Below are positions 45,848 through 56,062 of a DNA stretch of 64,000 nt, one piece after another (the first letter of the stretch is position 1; every line of letters starts with the position of its first letter). The DNA is from Myxosarcina sp. GI1. Lineage in GTDB: Bacteria; Cyanobacteriota; Cyanobacteriia; Cyanobacteriales; Xenococcaceae. Position numbers and translations under genes: made by a program. Location of the stretch: NCBI RefSeq assembly GCF_000756305.1, contig NZ_JRFE01000025.1:87859-151858 (forward strand). The letters run 5' to 3'. Below the pieces are notes generated by a model that had not been told where the DNA came from, ran no database searches, and saw nothing but the letters and a program-made list of their open reading frames with translations.

Positions 45848-47584
45848 ATGTCTCCCAATAAAGCCAAAGACGTTCAAGTTTTCCCCATTGCTGCCGATAC
45901 TCGCGTCTTACGATCGCGCACTTGGGAGAGGCTAAAATTTGAAATCGAATATGCGCTGCGTAAAGGCACTACCGCCAATTCATATATTATTGAGGGAGAT
46001 AAAGTAGCATTAATCGATATTCCTGGAGAATCTTTTACCGAGATCTTTCTCGCTGCTCTTAAAGAAAGACTCGCTCCCCAACAGATAGATTATTTGATTT
46101 TGGGTCATATCAACCCCAATCGCGCTACAACCTTAAAAGCTTTACTAGAAATTGCCCCGCAAATAGAAATAGTCTGTTCCAATCCTGCGGCTCTTTCTTT
46201 GCGCAAAATTTTAGAAGAAACCGAACTCAAACCAAACATTCGCACGGTTAAAGGAGAAGAAACTTTAGATTTAGGTCGCGGTCACAGTTTAGAATTTCTT
46301 TTAACTCCCAACCCTCGCTATCCCGACCATCTTTGCACCTACGACCCTAAAACCGAAGTACTCTATACCGATAAACTATTTGGCTGTCACGTTTGTGGCG
46401 ATCGCGTATTCGATGAAGGCTGGACGGTAGATACTGAAGATCGGCGTTATTATTTTGATAGTTTGCTGGCACCATTTGCTCGTCAATTACTTGTCAGCTT
46501 GGATAAATTGACGAATAAACCCGCTAGAATTTACGCTACGGGTCATGGTTCTTTGGTTCGCTATAGCCTGATCGAGCTAACTGAAGACTATCGTAAGTGG
46601 GCGCAGCAACAAAGCGATCGCGAATTTAAGGTAGCTCTGATTTATGCTTCTGCTTATGGCAACACTGCCACCATCGCTCAAGCACTAGCTAGTGGCGTTA
46701 CTAAAGCAGGAGTAGCAGTAGAGTCGATTAATGCCGAACACGCTACCCCAGAAGAAATTAAAAATGCTGCCGAGCAAGCTGCAGGATTTCTGATGGGTTC
46801 GCCAACTTTAGGCGGACACGCACCCACTCAGATTCAAACCGCTTTAGGAATCGTTCTCGCTAATGCCGACAAAACCCAATTAGCTGGGGTCTTTGGCTCT
46901 TTTGGCTGGAGTGGTGAAGCGGTGGATATGTTAGAAAGTAAGTTTCGCAACGCTGGTTATAAGCTAGGTTTTGAACCAATACGAGTTAAATTTACCCCCG
47001 ATGACCAGACCCTTAAAACTTGTGAAGAGACGGGAACGGACTTCGCTCAAGCAATCGTAAAAGCTCGACGCGATCGCGCCAAAACTCGCAAAAGCACGTC
47101 TACTACAGATGTAGATCGCACCGCACAGGCTTTAGGCAGATTAGTTGGTTCTCTGTGTATTGTTACTACCAAACAGCAAGAATTATCGGGGGCAATGCTG
47201 GCTTCTTGGGTATCGCAAGCTACCTTCAATCCACCTGGACTTACAGTGGCAGTAGCTAAAGAACGAGCGATCGAATCTTTGTTGCATACTGGTAATAATT
47301 TTGTTTTAAATATTCTGCAAGAAGGCAATCATCTGGGACTGATGAAACATTTTCTCAAACCATTTGCTCCAGGTGAAGCCCGTTTTGAAGACGTAGAAAC
47401 TGAAGTAGCAGCTAACGGTTGCCCGATTCTTAAAGATGCTTTGGCATATATTGAATGTCGCATTACCCAACGTATGGAATGCGGCGATCACTGGTTACTA
47501 TACGGAGTTGCCGAAAATGGTCAACTTTTGCAGTCTGAGGGTGTAACTGCGGTTCACCATCGCAAGTCTGGTACGCATTATTAG
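45848..47584 (+). CDS. flv1: Flavodiiron protein, Flv1-type (non-canonical diiron site)
   Basis: A 578-residue three-domain protein: beta-lactamase-like diiron domain, flavodoxin domain (IYASAYGNTATIAQA, near 262) and C-terminal flavin-reductase domain (SLCIVTTKQQELSGAMLASW). It acts in Mehler-like O2 photoreduction downstream of photosystem I. The first ligand motif is GHINPNR instead of HxExDH, and NPRYPDH and TDKLFG replace other ligands, as in Flv1 (and Flv2). Such proteins work as partners of Flv3 or Flv4. No flv3 gene is nearby. Flv2 is the alternative call. Confidence 0.88.
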   Translation: MSPNKAKDVQVFPIAADTRVLRSRTWERLKFEIEYALRKGTTANSYIIEGDKVALIDIPGESFTEIFLAALKERLAPQQIDYLILGHINPNRATTLKALLEIAPQIEIVCSNPAALSLRKILEETELKPNIRTVKGEETLDLGRGHSLEFLLTPNPRYPDHLCTYDPKTEVLYTDKLFGCHVCGDRVFDEGWTVDTEDRRYYFDSLLAPFARQLLVSLDKLTNKPARIYATGHGSLVRYSLIELTEDYRKWAQQQSDREFKVALIYASAYGNTATIAQALASGVTKAGVAVESINAEHATPEEIKNAAEQAAGFLMGSPTLGGHAPTQIQTALGIVLANADKTQLAGVFGSFGWSGEAVDMLESKFRNAGYKLGFEPIRVKFTPDDQTLKTCEETGTDFAQAIVKARRDRAKTRKSTSTTDVDRTAQALGRLVGSLCIVTTKQQELSGAMLASWVSQATFNPPGLTVAVAKERAIESLLHTGNNFVLNILQEGNHLGLMKHFLKPFAPGEARFEDVETEVAANGCPILKDALAYIECRITQRMECGDHWLLYGVAENGQLLQSEGVTAVHHRKSGTHY

Positions 47585-47801
47585 AAAGTAAAAAGTAAAA
47601 AGTAGAAAGAAAAAAGAGAAAGGGTAAAAGCTAAAGGAATGAGAAATCAGGATTTTACTCTTTGCCCTTAAATCTTAAATTTATGATCTAATTTTCAACC
47701 CATCGAACTAGCGTCTCATACCAAATCCGATTACCAAAGCAGATTTTTTACTTAAAAGTTTCAATTAGGCTTTAATCCCCTGTCTTCTGTCTCCTGTCTT
47801 C
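47585..47801 (+). repeat. Two heptamer tracts downstream of flv1
   Basis: The first tract starts at the base after the flv1 stop: AAAGTAA, AAAGTAA, AAAGTAG and AAAGAAA (47585-47612). The second is TGTCTTC, TGTCTCC, TGTCTTC (47781-47801). The rest of this 256-base spacer is AT-rich without a gene. Confidence 0.65.
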
Positions 47802-47840
47802 ACAAAAGTTCTAAGTATTGTATGTAAACAGTATTGAGTA

Positions 47841-49010
47841 TTACACGCTTTCCCCTGCTTGGGTTAGCAAATACGTTGATGCTCCTAAACCCAATATGTT
47901 AGGCAACCAGGCAGCGACTACAGGAGAGACAACTCCCGATACTCCTAAAGAACTAGAAATAAACGATAGTAAATAATAAGCAAAAATTAGTCCGATACAA
48001 ATACCGAAGCTGGTAGCTCTGCCCGAATTTTGAGGTCTAATACCAATTGCAACACCGATTAGAGCAAAAACCAAGCAAACAAAAGGTAGAGAAATTTTTT
48101 CTTGAATGCGAACTTTGAGTTTACGAATTTTCTCTTCTTTCCCACTCAGTTTAATTATTCTTAAATAGTCATAAGCCTGTACTAAATTCATCTCGTTGTA
48201 GTCTCGATCTTGTTGTGTTAGATCGAAAGCCGCTCTTGGTAGAGCTAACTGCTGATGTTGAAAGCGAACTACATCGCTATATGCGCCATCATTACCAATT
48301 ATGTAAATAGTCCCGTTATAAAAATCCCAAATATTTTCACTGATATTCCAAGTCGCAGAACTGGCAGTAATAATCTGACTTACTTCTCCTTGGGAGCGAT
48401 CGAGAATTGTCAGATTTTTCATTTGCTTGCCGTCAAACTCTTCGGCATAAAATAGTCGAGTTAAAACTGTTTTTTTATTACCGTCTGGTAGCAAAACTTT
48501 ATTATATTCAGGATACATTATATTGCTATCTTTAAATGCAGGGGTAGCTCGATCTAAAGCTTTTTCTAAAGCAATTGTTGCCTGATAGTTAGCCGCAGGA
48601 GCAATAAAATTATTCAATAAAAAAGTAATCGTTACTATAAATAAGCTGAAGACTATTGCAGGTATAATTAAGCGATAGGTATTGATGCCAATGCTTCGTA
48701 GAGCAATTAATTCGCTATCGCTAGACAGTCTGCTGTATGCCATCAAACTTGCTAGTAACATTGCCATCGGAAATGCCAAAACGATAAATCCCGGCATTTT
48801 TAAAAACAGAATTTTTATCGCCACTCCTAAAAAAAGCCCCGACTCTGTAACTTTTCGGATCAGATCGAATACTGCTCCAATTGATAACAATAGAGAAGTA
48901 AATATACCCATACCAAATAAAAATGGTAAGATAAGCTCTCTGGTAATATAAAAGTTCATCACCGACAAGCCCCACTTAACTCGGTCAATTTTGAATGTGC
49001 CAATTTTCAT
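47841..49010 (-). CDS. LptF/LptG family permease (YjgP/YjgQ)
   Basis: A 389-residue membrane protein of the lipopolysaccharide-transport permease family. It has three N-terminal helices, a periplasmic beta-jellyroll in the middle (about 140-285, for example TILDRSQGEVSQIITASSATWN in parts) and three C-terminal helices. With LptB it would extract LPS from the inner membrane. Cyanobacteria often have one such gene, acting as a homodimer. ATG 49010; a second Met at residue 18 (MNFYITREL) may be the true start. Confidence 0.88.
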   Translation of the reverse strand: MKIGTFKIDRVKWGLSVMNFYITRELILPFLFGMGIFTSLLLSIGAVFDLIRKVTESGLFLGVAIKILFLKMPGFIVLAFPMAMLLASLMAYSRLSSDSELIALRSIGINTYRLIIPAIVFSLFIVTITFLLNNFIAPAANYQATIALEKALDRATPAFKDSNIMYPEYNKVLLPDGNKKTVLTRLFYAEEFDGKQMKNLTILDRSQGEVSQIITASSATWNISENIWDFYNGTIYIIGNDGAYSDVVRFQHQQLALPRAAFDLTQQDRDYNEMNLVQAYDYLRIIKLSGKEEKIRKLKVRIQEKISLPFVCLVFALIGVAIGIRPQNSGRATSFGICIGLIFAYYLLSFISSSLGVSGVVSPVVAAWLPNILGLGASTYLLTQAGESV

Positions 49011-49317
49011 TACAGTTGGAAGTGAGAATAAATTTTATTTGCTTTGGGTTATTAGTATTTTTACTCTGGCAAAAATTAGAGCAGGTTCGCTTTTAAAATA
49101 AAAATTTTTTAGACAGTTTTTAGGCGCTCGACGGGTAAATTCTCAATAAAGCATACATTTTTTAGAAACGCAAATAGCCGAATTTTAGCGATCGCTTGCT
49201 ATATATTTACATAATTTAATGTCTGTCAAAAGTTATAGAAAAAAATATTAGAAAAACTGTTACATTAAATAAATTCGATTGAAAAATTTAATTTCAGCGG
49301 CTCGAGTTGGATAAATT
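49011..49317. other. Divergent spacer LptF/G and RND adaptor
   Basis: 307 AT-rich bases with one HIP1 site. No repressor gene is adjacent and no operator can be named. It must hold promoters for both directions. Confidence 0.4.
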
Positions 49318-50706
49318 ATGAAAAATAATCTCTTCTTAGAGCGTAAAGTGACGGGAGCGGTTATAGCTATTGCTATTTTGGTAAGTGGTTGCGGTAATAA
49401 AGGAGAAAATGCCAATAATGCTCAACAGCAACAACCGCAGGCAGTAAAAGTAAAACTAAAAAACTTGACCGCTGGTAAAGTAAGGGATAGCACTCAGTTT
49501 GTTGGTAGTTTAGAAGCCAAACAAAGAGTGAGTCTTGCCCCAAGAGTTGACGGACGCATCGTCGATATTGCAGTAAATGAAGGGGATAATGTCGAGCGAG
49601 GTCAGCTTATGGTTCAACTACAGCTAGATCGAGAACGGGCAGAAGTCGATTCTGCTAGTTCTAATGTAAGCATTCAACGTGCTAACGTGAGCAATGCTCA
49701 GGCAGAAGCCAGAGCCGCCGAAGCAGAAGAAGCCAGTGCGGTCGCAGCAGTACAAGAAGCTAGAGCTAATTTGCGCGAACTCGAATCAGAAGTAGAGTTA
49801 GCCAGAACTAATATCAATCGCTCGAAATTTTTGGTCAAAGAAGGAGCGCAGGCACAGCAAGAATTAGATAATAATCGGCGAAATTTAGAAACCGCGATCG
49901 CCAGACGTGATTCGGCACAGGAAGCTTTAGTTGCCGCACAGAAAGCCATAAATGCAGCCAAAGCTCGTACTAGAGCAGCATTAGCGGAAGTTGACAGCCA
50001 AAAAGCCTCTCTGGCACAGGCAAAGGCACAAGTCAACGTTGCCAGTCAAAATTTAGATTACAACCGTGTCGTTGCCCCAATTACGGGTACGGTAGGCGAT
50101 ATTTTGCCCAAAGAAGGTGATTATGTAGAAGCAGGAGAGCGGTTAACTACAATCGCTCAAAACGAAATTCTAGATTTAAATATTAGTGTACCCGTAGAAC
50201 GCGCCCCAGATTTGGAAGTCGGACTACCAGTAGAAATTGTCGATGATAATGGAGAAGCCAGAGTTAGTGGCAGAATTAGTTTTGTTTCTCCTAGCGTCAA
50301 TCGCACCGAGCAAAGCGTGTTAGCTAAAGCAACTTTTCCCAATAACGGTAGCTTAAGAGACGAACAGTTTGTCAGAGCGAGAGTTATCTGGTCGGAGCAG
50401 TCTGGAATCTTAGTTCCTACAGAGGCCGTATCGCGTATTGGCGGACAGAGCTTTGTTTTTGTGGCAACAGAAGCAACAAAGAAAAACGGAGAAACTATGT
50501 TAATAGCCAAACAAAGACCCGTTAAGTTAGGAGACGTGCAAAATCAGTCTTACCAAGTTATTTCAGGAGTAGAATCGGGAGATAAATTGGTAGTGTCTGG
50601 AATTCTCAATCTTTCTGATGGCACCCCAATTCAGACCGCAACGGCAGCTAAAGAAAGCGAGGAAGCAAAAGAAGCCGTTAGCGAGGTCAGAACCAGTAAC
50701 AATTAA
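49318..50706 (+). CDS. RND efflux periplasmic adaptor (membrane fusion protein)
   Basis: A 462-residue adaptor of the AcrA family with a lipoprotein signal (LVSGC, Cys25). The lipoyl halves flank a long Ala/Glu/Gln-rich coiled-coil hairpin (about 120-245). ITGTVGDILPKEGDYVEAGERL (split) is the second lipoyl half. It joins the downstream RND pump. No outer-membrane channel is in the window, so it probably uses a TolC-like protein encoded elsewhere. Confidence 0.9.
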   Translation: MKNNLFLERKVTGAVIAIAILVSGCGNKGENANNAQQQQPQAVKVKLKNLTAGKVRDSTQFVGSLEAKQRVSLAPRVDGRIVDIAVNEGDNVERGQLMVQLQLDRERAEVDSASSNVSIQRANVSNAQAEARAAEAEEASAVAAVQEARANLRELESEVELARTNINRSKFLVKEGAQAQQELDNNRRNLETAIARRDSAQEALVAAQKAINAAKARTRAALAEVDSQKASLAQAKAQVNVASQNLDYNRVVAPITGTVGDILPKEGDYVEAGERLTTIAQNEILDLNISVPVERAPDLEVGLPVEIVDDNGEARVSGRISFVSPSVNRTEQSVLAKATFPNNGSLRDEQFVRARVIWSEQSGILVPTEAVSRIGGQSFVFVATEATKKNGETMLIAKQRPVKLGDVQNQSYQVISGVESGDKLVVSGILNLSDGTPIQTATAAKESEEAKEAVSEVRTSNN

Positions 50707-50814
50707 ACAATTAAAACTCGATAATTATTGGGGTTTTAATAGTTTAGCGGCGGATTTAAGAGGTAGGTTATTGTCAATTCTGCCTGGTAATATCTCTCAA
50801 GATTAATTTTGATT

Positions 50815-53800
50815 ATGATCTTAAGCATTTCCGACATCTTTATTAAGCGACCCGTTTTAACTATAGTATGCGCTCTAATTGTTATCTTAGTAGGCGGGAT
50901 TGCCATTCCCCAATTACCAATTGCTCAATTGCCACAACTGGCACCGATTCAAGTTGAAGTCGAATCCACCTACATCGGTGCCGATGCTCAAACCACTGAA
51001 AATAACGTTACGACTATTATCGAGCGAGATATTAATGGGGCAGAAGATATCCGCTATATGTCCTCTAACACGAGCAATGATGGAATTAGCAACATTACCG
51101 TTTCTTTTCCTGTAGACGCAGACCGCAATATCGCTCAGGTTAACGTGCAAAACCGCGTCGCTCAGTCGGAGCCACAGTTACCGAGTTCGGTACAGCAAAC
51201 AGGGGTGGAGGTTAGAAAATCATCTCCCGATTTACTATTAGGAATTGCCTTTTTTGCTAAAAATGGGGAATATGACGACTTATTTTTGAGTAACTATCTC
51301 GATCTCTATGTAATCGATCGCATGCAGAGAATTGAAGGTGTAGGTAGAGCGCAAATCTTCGGCGAAAGAAGATACGCTATGCGTCTCTGGCTCGATCCCG
51401 ACGCTCTGGCTGCCAGAAATCTCGTCGCTCAAGATGTTGTCGATGCCCTGGAAGAACAAAATATTCAGGTCGGTGCTGGAGCTATCGGTCAACAGCCAGC
51501 ACCTGAAAATCAGCAATATCAATTTACCCTCCGCGCTCGCAGTAGATTTGAAAACGAACGCGAATTTGCCGAACTGGTAATTACAGTAGGCGAAAACGGC
51601 AACCCTATTAAACTTAGAGATGTTGGCAGAGTAGAATTAGGAGCAGAAAATTACAATTCTTCGTTTGAATACAAAGGTCTTCCTGGAATTGGAATGGGGA
51701 TTTTTCAGCTTCCTGGCAGTAATGCTCTTGAAGTAGCCAATGCTGTCAAGCGAGAAGTGGCACAATTAGCTGAAGAATTTCCTCCAGGCATGACCTACGA
51801 TATTGCCCTCGATACAACGGAGTTTGTCGAGATTTCCTTAAAAGAAGTAATTTGGACTTTAATACAGGCAATTAGCTTGGTAGTTCTAATTATCTTTATC
51901 TTTTTACAGGACTGGCGTACCACTCTAATTCCTGCTATTGCCATTCCCGTATCTTTAATTGGGGCATTTGCGTTTATTTTAGTATTCGGGTTTGAGATTA
52001 ATACCCTAACCCTGTTTGCGATGGTCTTATCTACTGGGGTAGTGGTAGATGACGGCATCGTTGTTACCGAAGCGATCGCTGCGAAAGTAGAGCAGGGTAT
52101 GAAGCCCGCTCTTGCTGCCAGGGACACGATGAACGAATTGGCAGGAGCGGTCATTGCTACTTCTCTGGTCTTGGCGGCGGTATTTGTTCCAGTCTCTTTC
52201 TTTCCTGGAAGCACGGGGGTAATTTTTAAGCAGTTTGCCCTAACTATTGTTTTTGCGATCGCTCTTTCGACTTTTAACGCTCTGACCTTCTCTCCAGCAA
52301 TGGCAGGATTGTTATTGCGTCAGCGTCGGGAAAATGAAAGAGGCGGACCTTTAGGTTGGTTTTTTGAGAAATTTAACCGCGCTTTTAACTGGATTACCGC
52401 GCAATACACCAAAATAATTAGTTTTCTTGCCAGAAAATTTGTCAGACCTTTTGTCTTGGCGGGTTTTGTAGTCCTATTGTGTTTAACCTATCTTCTTTTT
52501 AGCATCATTCCTTCAGGCTTTATCCCCGAAGAAGACCAAGGTTACTTTTATACCATCGTGCAGGCCCCCGATGGCGTTTCTCTAGGCTATACCAACGAGA
52601 TTATGGATGCGGTGGGAGAACAGATGAGCCAGATACCAGAAATTGATAGTTATGTGACTATAAGCGGTTTTAGTTTTGAAGGGAACGGTAGCAATCGAGG
52701 TTTTGGCTTTTCCAAGCTCAAACCCTGGTCGGAAAGAAAAGGAGTAGACCATTCAATTTATTCTATTTTGGGTCGCCTTAATGCTGCATTTGCCCAAAAC
52801 ATCACCGACGGTCTGGTTTTGTCGGTCAATGCCCCACCAGTAAGGGGCTTGAGTTCCATTGGTGGTTTTGAATTTCAGCTTCAAGACCGTCGCGGCTTGC
52901 CCATTTCGGCTTTGGTAGAAAACTCGAATAAACTTATTGCAGCTGCCAACCAAAGACCAGAAATCGAACGGGCTTTTACTCAATTTACCGCCAATACCCC
53001 ACAAATTGAAGTTGAAGTCAATCGGGAACGTGCTAAATCTCTGAATATTAATATCGACGATATTTTTAATACTTTACAAACTTATTTAGGTTCTACCTAC
53101 GTCAATGACTTTATTCTCGGTCAGAGACAGTATCGTGTCTACGTTCAGGCAGATAGCAACTATCGCTCTAATCCTAGCGATATCGACAGTTTATATGTGC
53201 GATCGCAAAACGACCGACTGGTACCTTTAAGTAATTTGATTACCCTAACCGAATTTGTCGGTCCGCAAACTATTACTCACTACAATCTGTTTCGTTCGAT
53301 TCTGATCCAAGGCACACCTGCCGCTGGTTACAGCACGGGACAGGCAATTACCGCTATGGAAGAGGTTGCCGCTCAAACCCTATCTTCTGGTTTTGGCTAT
53401 GAGTGGACGGGAACGGCACTAGAAGAAATCAGTTCTAGCGGTCAATCCATATATATCTTTGGCTTGGGTCTGGTTATGGCATTTCTGGTACTGGCAGCAC
53501 AGTATGAAAGCTTTATCGATCCTTTAATTATTATCCTTAGCGTTCCTCTAGCTTTGTTTGGCGCACTCTTAGGCATTTGGCTGCGTGCCAACTTGCTCCA
53601 AGCGGGTAGTATTTGGCCGATCATCAATAATGATGTTTATTGTCAGGTCGCCTTAGTAATGTTAATTGGTTTGGCAAGCAAAAACGCGATTCTAATCGTC
53701 GAATATGCCAACCAACTCCAAGAGCAGGGTTTAAAAATCGCTCGCGCTGCCATTAGAGCGGGGCAAACTCGCTTTCGCCCAATCTTGATGACGGCAATTT

Positions 53801-54096
53801 CTAGCTTGTGCGGCTTTTGGCCTTTGGTTGTTGCTAGTGGAGCGGGTGCATCCAGCCGTTGGTCTTTAGGAACGGCAGTTTTTAGTGGCTTACTTTTTGC
53901 TACCGTCCTCAGCCTGTTTTTAGTACCTTCTTTGTACATTATTATTAAGAGCTTAGAATCTAGATTCCGCAATAATAAAAAGAACGATGATGATTCTGAT
54001 TTTACCGACGGTGACGGATACGGTAGTAACGAAAAACGCGATCGCCCCAGCCAAACTGAAGTTACAAATTATCGATTGAGCCGAGATGAAACATAA
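50815..54096 (+). CDS. RND multidrug efflux transporter, HAE1 family
   Basis: A 1093-residue inner-membrane pump. It opens with the HAE1 start (ILSISDIFIKRPVLTIV) and has two periplasmic loops and twelve helices. The proton-relay Asp pair is visible in STGVVVDDGIVVTEA. Export of hydrophobic drugs or metabolites by proton antiport is expected. ATG 50815 is preferred over a TTG two codons upstream. It is 108 bases after the adaptor gene, probably one operon. Confidence 0.94.
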   Translation: MILSISDIFIKRPVLTIVCALIVILVGGIAIPQLPIAQLPQLAPIQVEVESTYIGADAQTTENNVTTIIERDINGAEDIRYMSSNTSNDGISNITVSFPVDADRNIAQVNVQNRVAQSEPQLPSSVQQTGVEVRKSSPDLLLGIAFFAKNGEYDDLFLSNYLDLYVIDRMQRIEGVGRAQIFGERRYAMRLWLDPDALAARNLVAQDVVDALEEQNIQVGAGAIGQQPAPENQQYQFTLRARSRFENEREFAELVITVGENGNPIKLRDVGRVELGAENYNSSFEYKGLPGIGMGIFQLPGSNALEVANAVKREVAQLAEEFPPGMTYDIALDTTEFVEISLKEVIWTLIQAISLVVLIIFIFLQDWRTTLIPAIAIPVSLIGAFAFILVFGFEINTLTLFAMVLSTGVVVDDGIVVTEAIAAKVEQGMKPALAARDTMNELAGAVIATSLVLAAVFVPVSFFPGSTGVIFKQFALTIVFAIALSTFNALTFSPAMAGLLLRQRRENERGGPLGWFFEKFNRAFNWITAQYTKIISFLARKFVRPFVLAGFVVLLCLTYLLFSIIPSGFIPEEDQGYFYTIVQAPDGVSLGYTNEIMDAVGEQMSQIPEIDSYVTISGFSFEGNGSNRGFGFSKLKPWSERKGVDHSIYSILGRLNAAFAQNITDGLVLSVNAPPVRGLSSIGGFEFQLQDRRGLPISALVENSNKLIAAANQRPEIERAFTQFTANTPQIEVEVNRERAKSLNINIDDIFNTLQTYLGSTYVNDFILGQRQYRVYVQADSNYRSNPSDIDSLYVRSQNDRLVPLSNLITLTEFVGPQTITHYNLFRSILIQGTPAAGYSTGQAITAMEEVAAQTLSSGFGYEWTGTALEEISSSGQSIYIFGLGLVMAFLVLAAQYESFIDPLIIILSVPLALFGALLGIWLRANLLQAGSIWPIINNDVYCQVALVMLIGLASKNAILIVEYANQLQEQGLKIARAAIRAGQTRFRPILMTAISSLCGFWPLVVASGAGASSRWSLGTAVFSGLLFATVLSLFLVPSLYIIIKSLESRFRNNKKNDDDSDFTDGDGYGSNEKRDRPSQTEVTNYRLSRDET

Positions 54097-54233
54097 GTAA
54101 TTCAATTTAATTTGCTAACTACTCACTGTTTGAGTGCGATCGCTTATAATTCACAACGAGGAGTATAATAGGTAGATCTCAACAATCTGCCAGTTTTTGC
54201 TCGCTCTAATAATTTTATGTTGATAAGTTTTTA

Positions 54234-55061
54234 ATGATCTGGCCTTTTAAAAAAAGAACTAAAAAACAAATAGCGCGAATCGAAATCACTGGCGCGATCG
54301 CTTCTGAGACTCGCGAAAAAGTTCTCAAAGCTTTCAAAACTGTCGTAGAAAAACAATTTCCCGCACTGCTGTTGAGAATTGATTCTCCAGGAGGAACGGT
54401 AGGAGATTCTCAAGAAATTTTTGCCGCTCTTCAGCGTTTACAAGCAGAAAAAGATGTCAAGGTAGTTGCTAGCTTTGGTAATATTTCTGCTTCTGGCGGC
54501 GTTTATGTCGGTGTGGGAGCCAAACATATTGTGGCTAACCCAGGCACGATTACGGGTAGTATTGGCGTTATTCTACGCGGTAATAATCTCGAACGTTTGC
54601 TCGATAAAATCGGCGTTTCTTTTCAAGTAGTTAAGTCTGGTCCCTATAAAGATATTTTATCCTTCGATCGCCAGTTAACCGCTGAAGAAGAACGCATTTT
54701 GCAAGAACTGATCGACACCAGCTATCAACAGTTTGTAGCAACTGTAGCTCAAGGACGTAACCTGGAAGAAGAAACCGTTAGAAGCTTTGCCGACGGACGT
54801 ATTTTTACAGGACAACAAGCTCTAGAATTGGGTATAGTCGATCGCTTGGGAACCGAGGAAGATGCTAGACGTTGGGCAGCAGAACTGGTAGGACTCGACC
54901 CCGATAAAACAGAATGCTATCACATTGAAGAACCCAAACCCCTAATCAAACGTCTAATACCTAGTAGAGGACAGACTAGAACTGCCATAGACACTGCTAT
55001 CGACTGGCTGGAGTTCGACCTGAAAACCAATGGCTTACCATTATGGCTGTATCGACCTTAA
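54234..55061 (+). CDS. sppA: Signal peptide peptidase SppA, short S49 type
   Basis: A 275-residue serine protease that degrades leftover signal peptides or membrane proteins. The catalytic dyad is visible: Ser87 in NISASGGVYVG and Lys139 in SGPYKD. RIDSPGGTVGDSQEI is the other conserved piece. It begins MIWPFKKR with no clear membrane helix, and is of the short (67K-half) type. Confidence 0.92.
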   Translation: MIWPFKKRTKKQIARIEITGAIASETREKVLKAFKTVVEKQFPALLLRIDSPGGTVGDSQEIFAALQRLQAEKDVKVVASFGNISASGGVYVGVGAKHIVANPGTITGSIGVILRGNNLERLLDKIGVSFQVVKSGPYKDILSFDRQLTAEEERILQELIDTSYQQFVATVAQGRNLEEETVRSFADGRIFTGQQALELGIVDRLGTEEDARRWAAELVGLDPDKTECYHIEEPKPLIKRLIPSRGQTRTAIDTAIDWLEFDLKTNGLPLWLYRP

Positions 55062-55224
55062 ACAGAAAGCGGGGGAGCATCGCTGCGTTAGGGAGCAGGG
55101 TGCAGGGGAGACAGAAGAAGATTTGGGGAAATAAGAATCTGGGGAAACTATTTATTTTCTTATTTTCCCATTTTTTAAAGGCTAGAGTCTAACTTGCTGC
55201 TTGCTACTTGCTACTTTTTCGATC
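55062..55224. other. Low-complexity spacer with tandem-like repeats
   Basis: 163 bases rich in short repeated text: GGGAGCAGGG and GCAGGGGAGA (about 55090-55112), TTGGGGAAA/CTGGGGAAA, and three heptamers TTGCTGC, TTGCTAC, TTGCTAC (55194-55214) just before the DUF2227 gene. No gene. Such text is typical of cyanobacterial intergenic DNA. Confidence 0.55.
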
Positions 55225-55770
55225 ATGCCTTCAGGTAATACCCACGATCGCATTACTCTTTGGCTGCTTCCCTGGATTGTGGGAGGAACTTATTTACTTG
55301 CCAAAGATGGTGAATTAACCCTAATCGTAGCTGGTGGCTTTTTGTTTGGCGGCTTGATGTTTGGACCCGATCTCGATATCTATTCTATACAGTACAAACG
55401 CTGGGGTGTTTTGCGCTATATTTGGTTGCCCTATCGTCGGCTATTACGTCACCGTTCTTTTTTTTCTCACGGCTTGATTGTTGGCACGATAATTAGAATA
55501 GTTTATTTGTTACTAGTAGTAAGTTTATTAGCAATTTTTATTATTGCGATCGCTCAATTAGTTTGGGGATTTAATTGGAATTGGCAGCAGTTTGTTTTAG
55601 AAACATTGGCAGTTTTAAAAACAAAATATTTTAAAGAAACAGTTGCGCTGTTTGCAGGATTGGAGTTAGGTTCGCTAAGTCACTCTCTCAGCGACTGGCT
55701 TGGTTCTTACTACAAAAAACAACGTCAGAAAAGACAGAAGCATAAAAAAACTGTTTCTCGCAAAAAATAA
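55225..55770 (+). CDS. DUF2227 family metal-binding membrane protein
   Basis: A 181-residue predicted membrane protein starting MPSGNTHDRIT. His and Asp residues (THDR, FGPDLDIYS, RHRSFFSHG) suggest a metal site resembling that of membrane-bound phosphatase/hydrolase-like YdjM proteins. Three or four hydrophobic helices follow. The frame is open to 55201, but the heptamer repeat lies there, so ATG 55225 is the likely start. Confidence 0.85.
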   Translation: MPSGNTHDRITLWLLPWIVGGTYLLAKDGELTLIVAGGFLFGGLMFGPDLDIYSIQYKRWGVLRYIWLPYRRLLRHRSFFSHGLIVGTIIRIVYLLLVVSLLAIFIIAIAQLVWGFNWNWQQFVLETLAVLKTKYFKETVALFAGLELGSLSHSLSDWLGSYYKKQRQKRQKHKKTVSRKK

Positions 55771-55868
55771 AACTATACTGCCGAAGTTATAATAATAGTT
55801 GATATTTATTTAGTTAGCAAATAAATAATAACTTTTGATAAAAGTTGTTTTGATTTTGGCAGAGCGTA

Positions 55869-56048
55869 ATGAATATAAATTTACTGGCTGTTTTTCAACA
55901 GCTTCAATCGTTAATTGAGTATAAAATTGAATCATTACCAAGTTTTTTATTAGACATAATTGCTCTAATTATTGTTATTGTTTTTTTTTATTGTTTTCAA
56001 TCTTGGTACGGCAAATTGCCGTTTGGTATCGAGACAATCGCGATTTAA
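55869..56048 (+). CDS. 59-residue single-helix membrane ORF; possible N-terminus of the next gene
   Basis: ATG 55869 opens a 59-codon frame: an amphipathic start (MNINLLAVFQQLQSLIEY), a strong membrane helix (about 27-45, FLLDIIALIIVIVFF) and a short tail ending in TAA at 56046-56048. Nine consecutive T residues (55981-55989) lie at the end of the helix, in the phase of a T-TTT-TTT slippery site. A -1 shift there continues into the frame of the 56063 gene (LLFSILVRQIAVWYRDNRD), giving one protein of about 521 residues. It may be two genes or one. Confidence 0.5.
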   Translation: MNINLLAVFQQLQSLIEYKIESLPSFLLDIIALIIVIVFFYCFQSWYGKLPFGIETIAI

Positions 56049-56062
56049 CAAAGACAACCGTA

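Noticed and set aside
49318..54096. Complete tripartite efflux system
   Set aside because: Only adaptor and pump are present; no TolC-like gene or regulator is in the window, so a full operon cannot be claimed.
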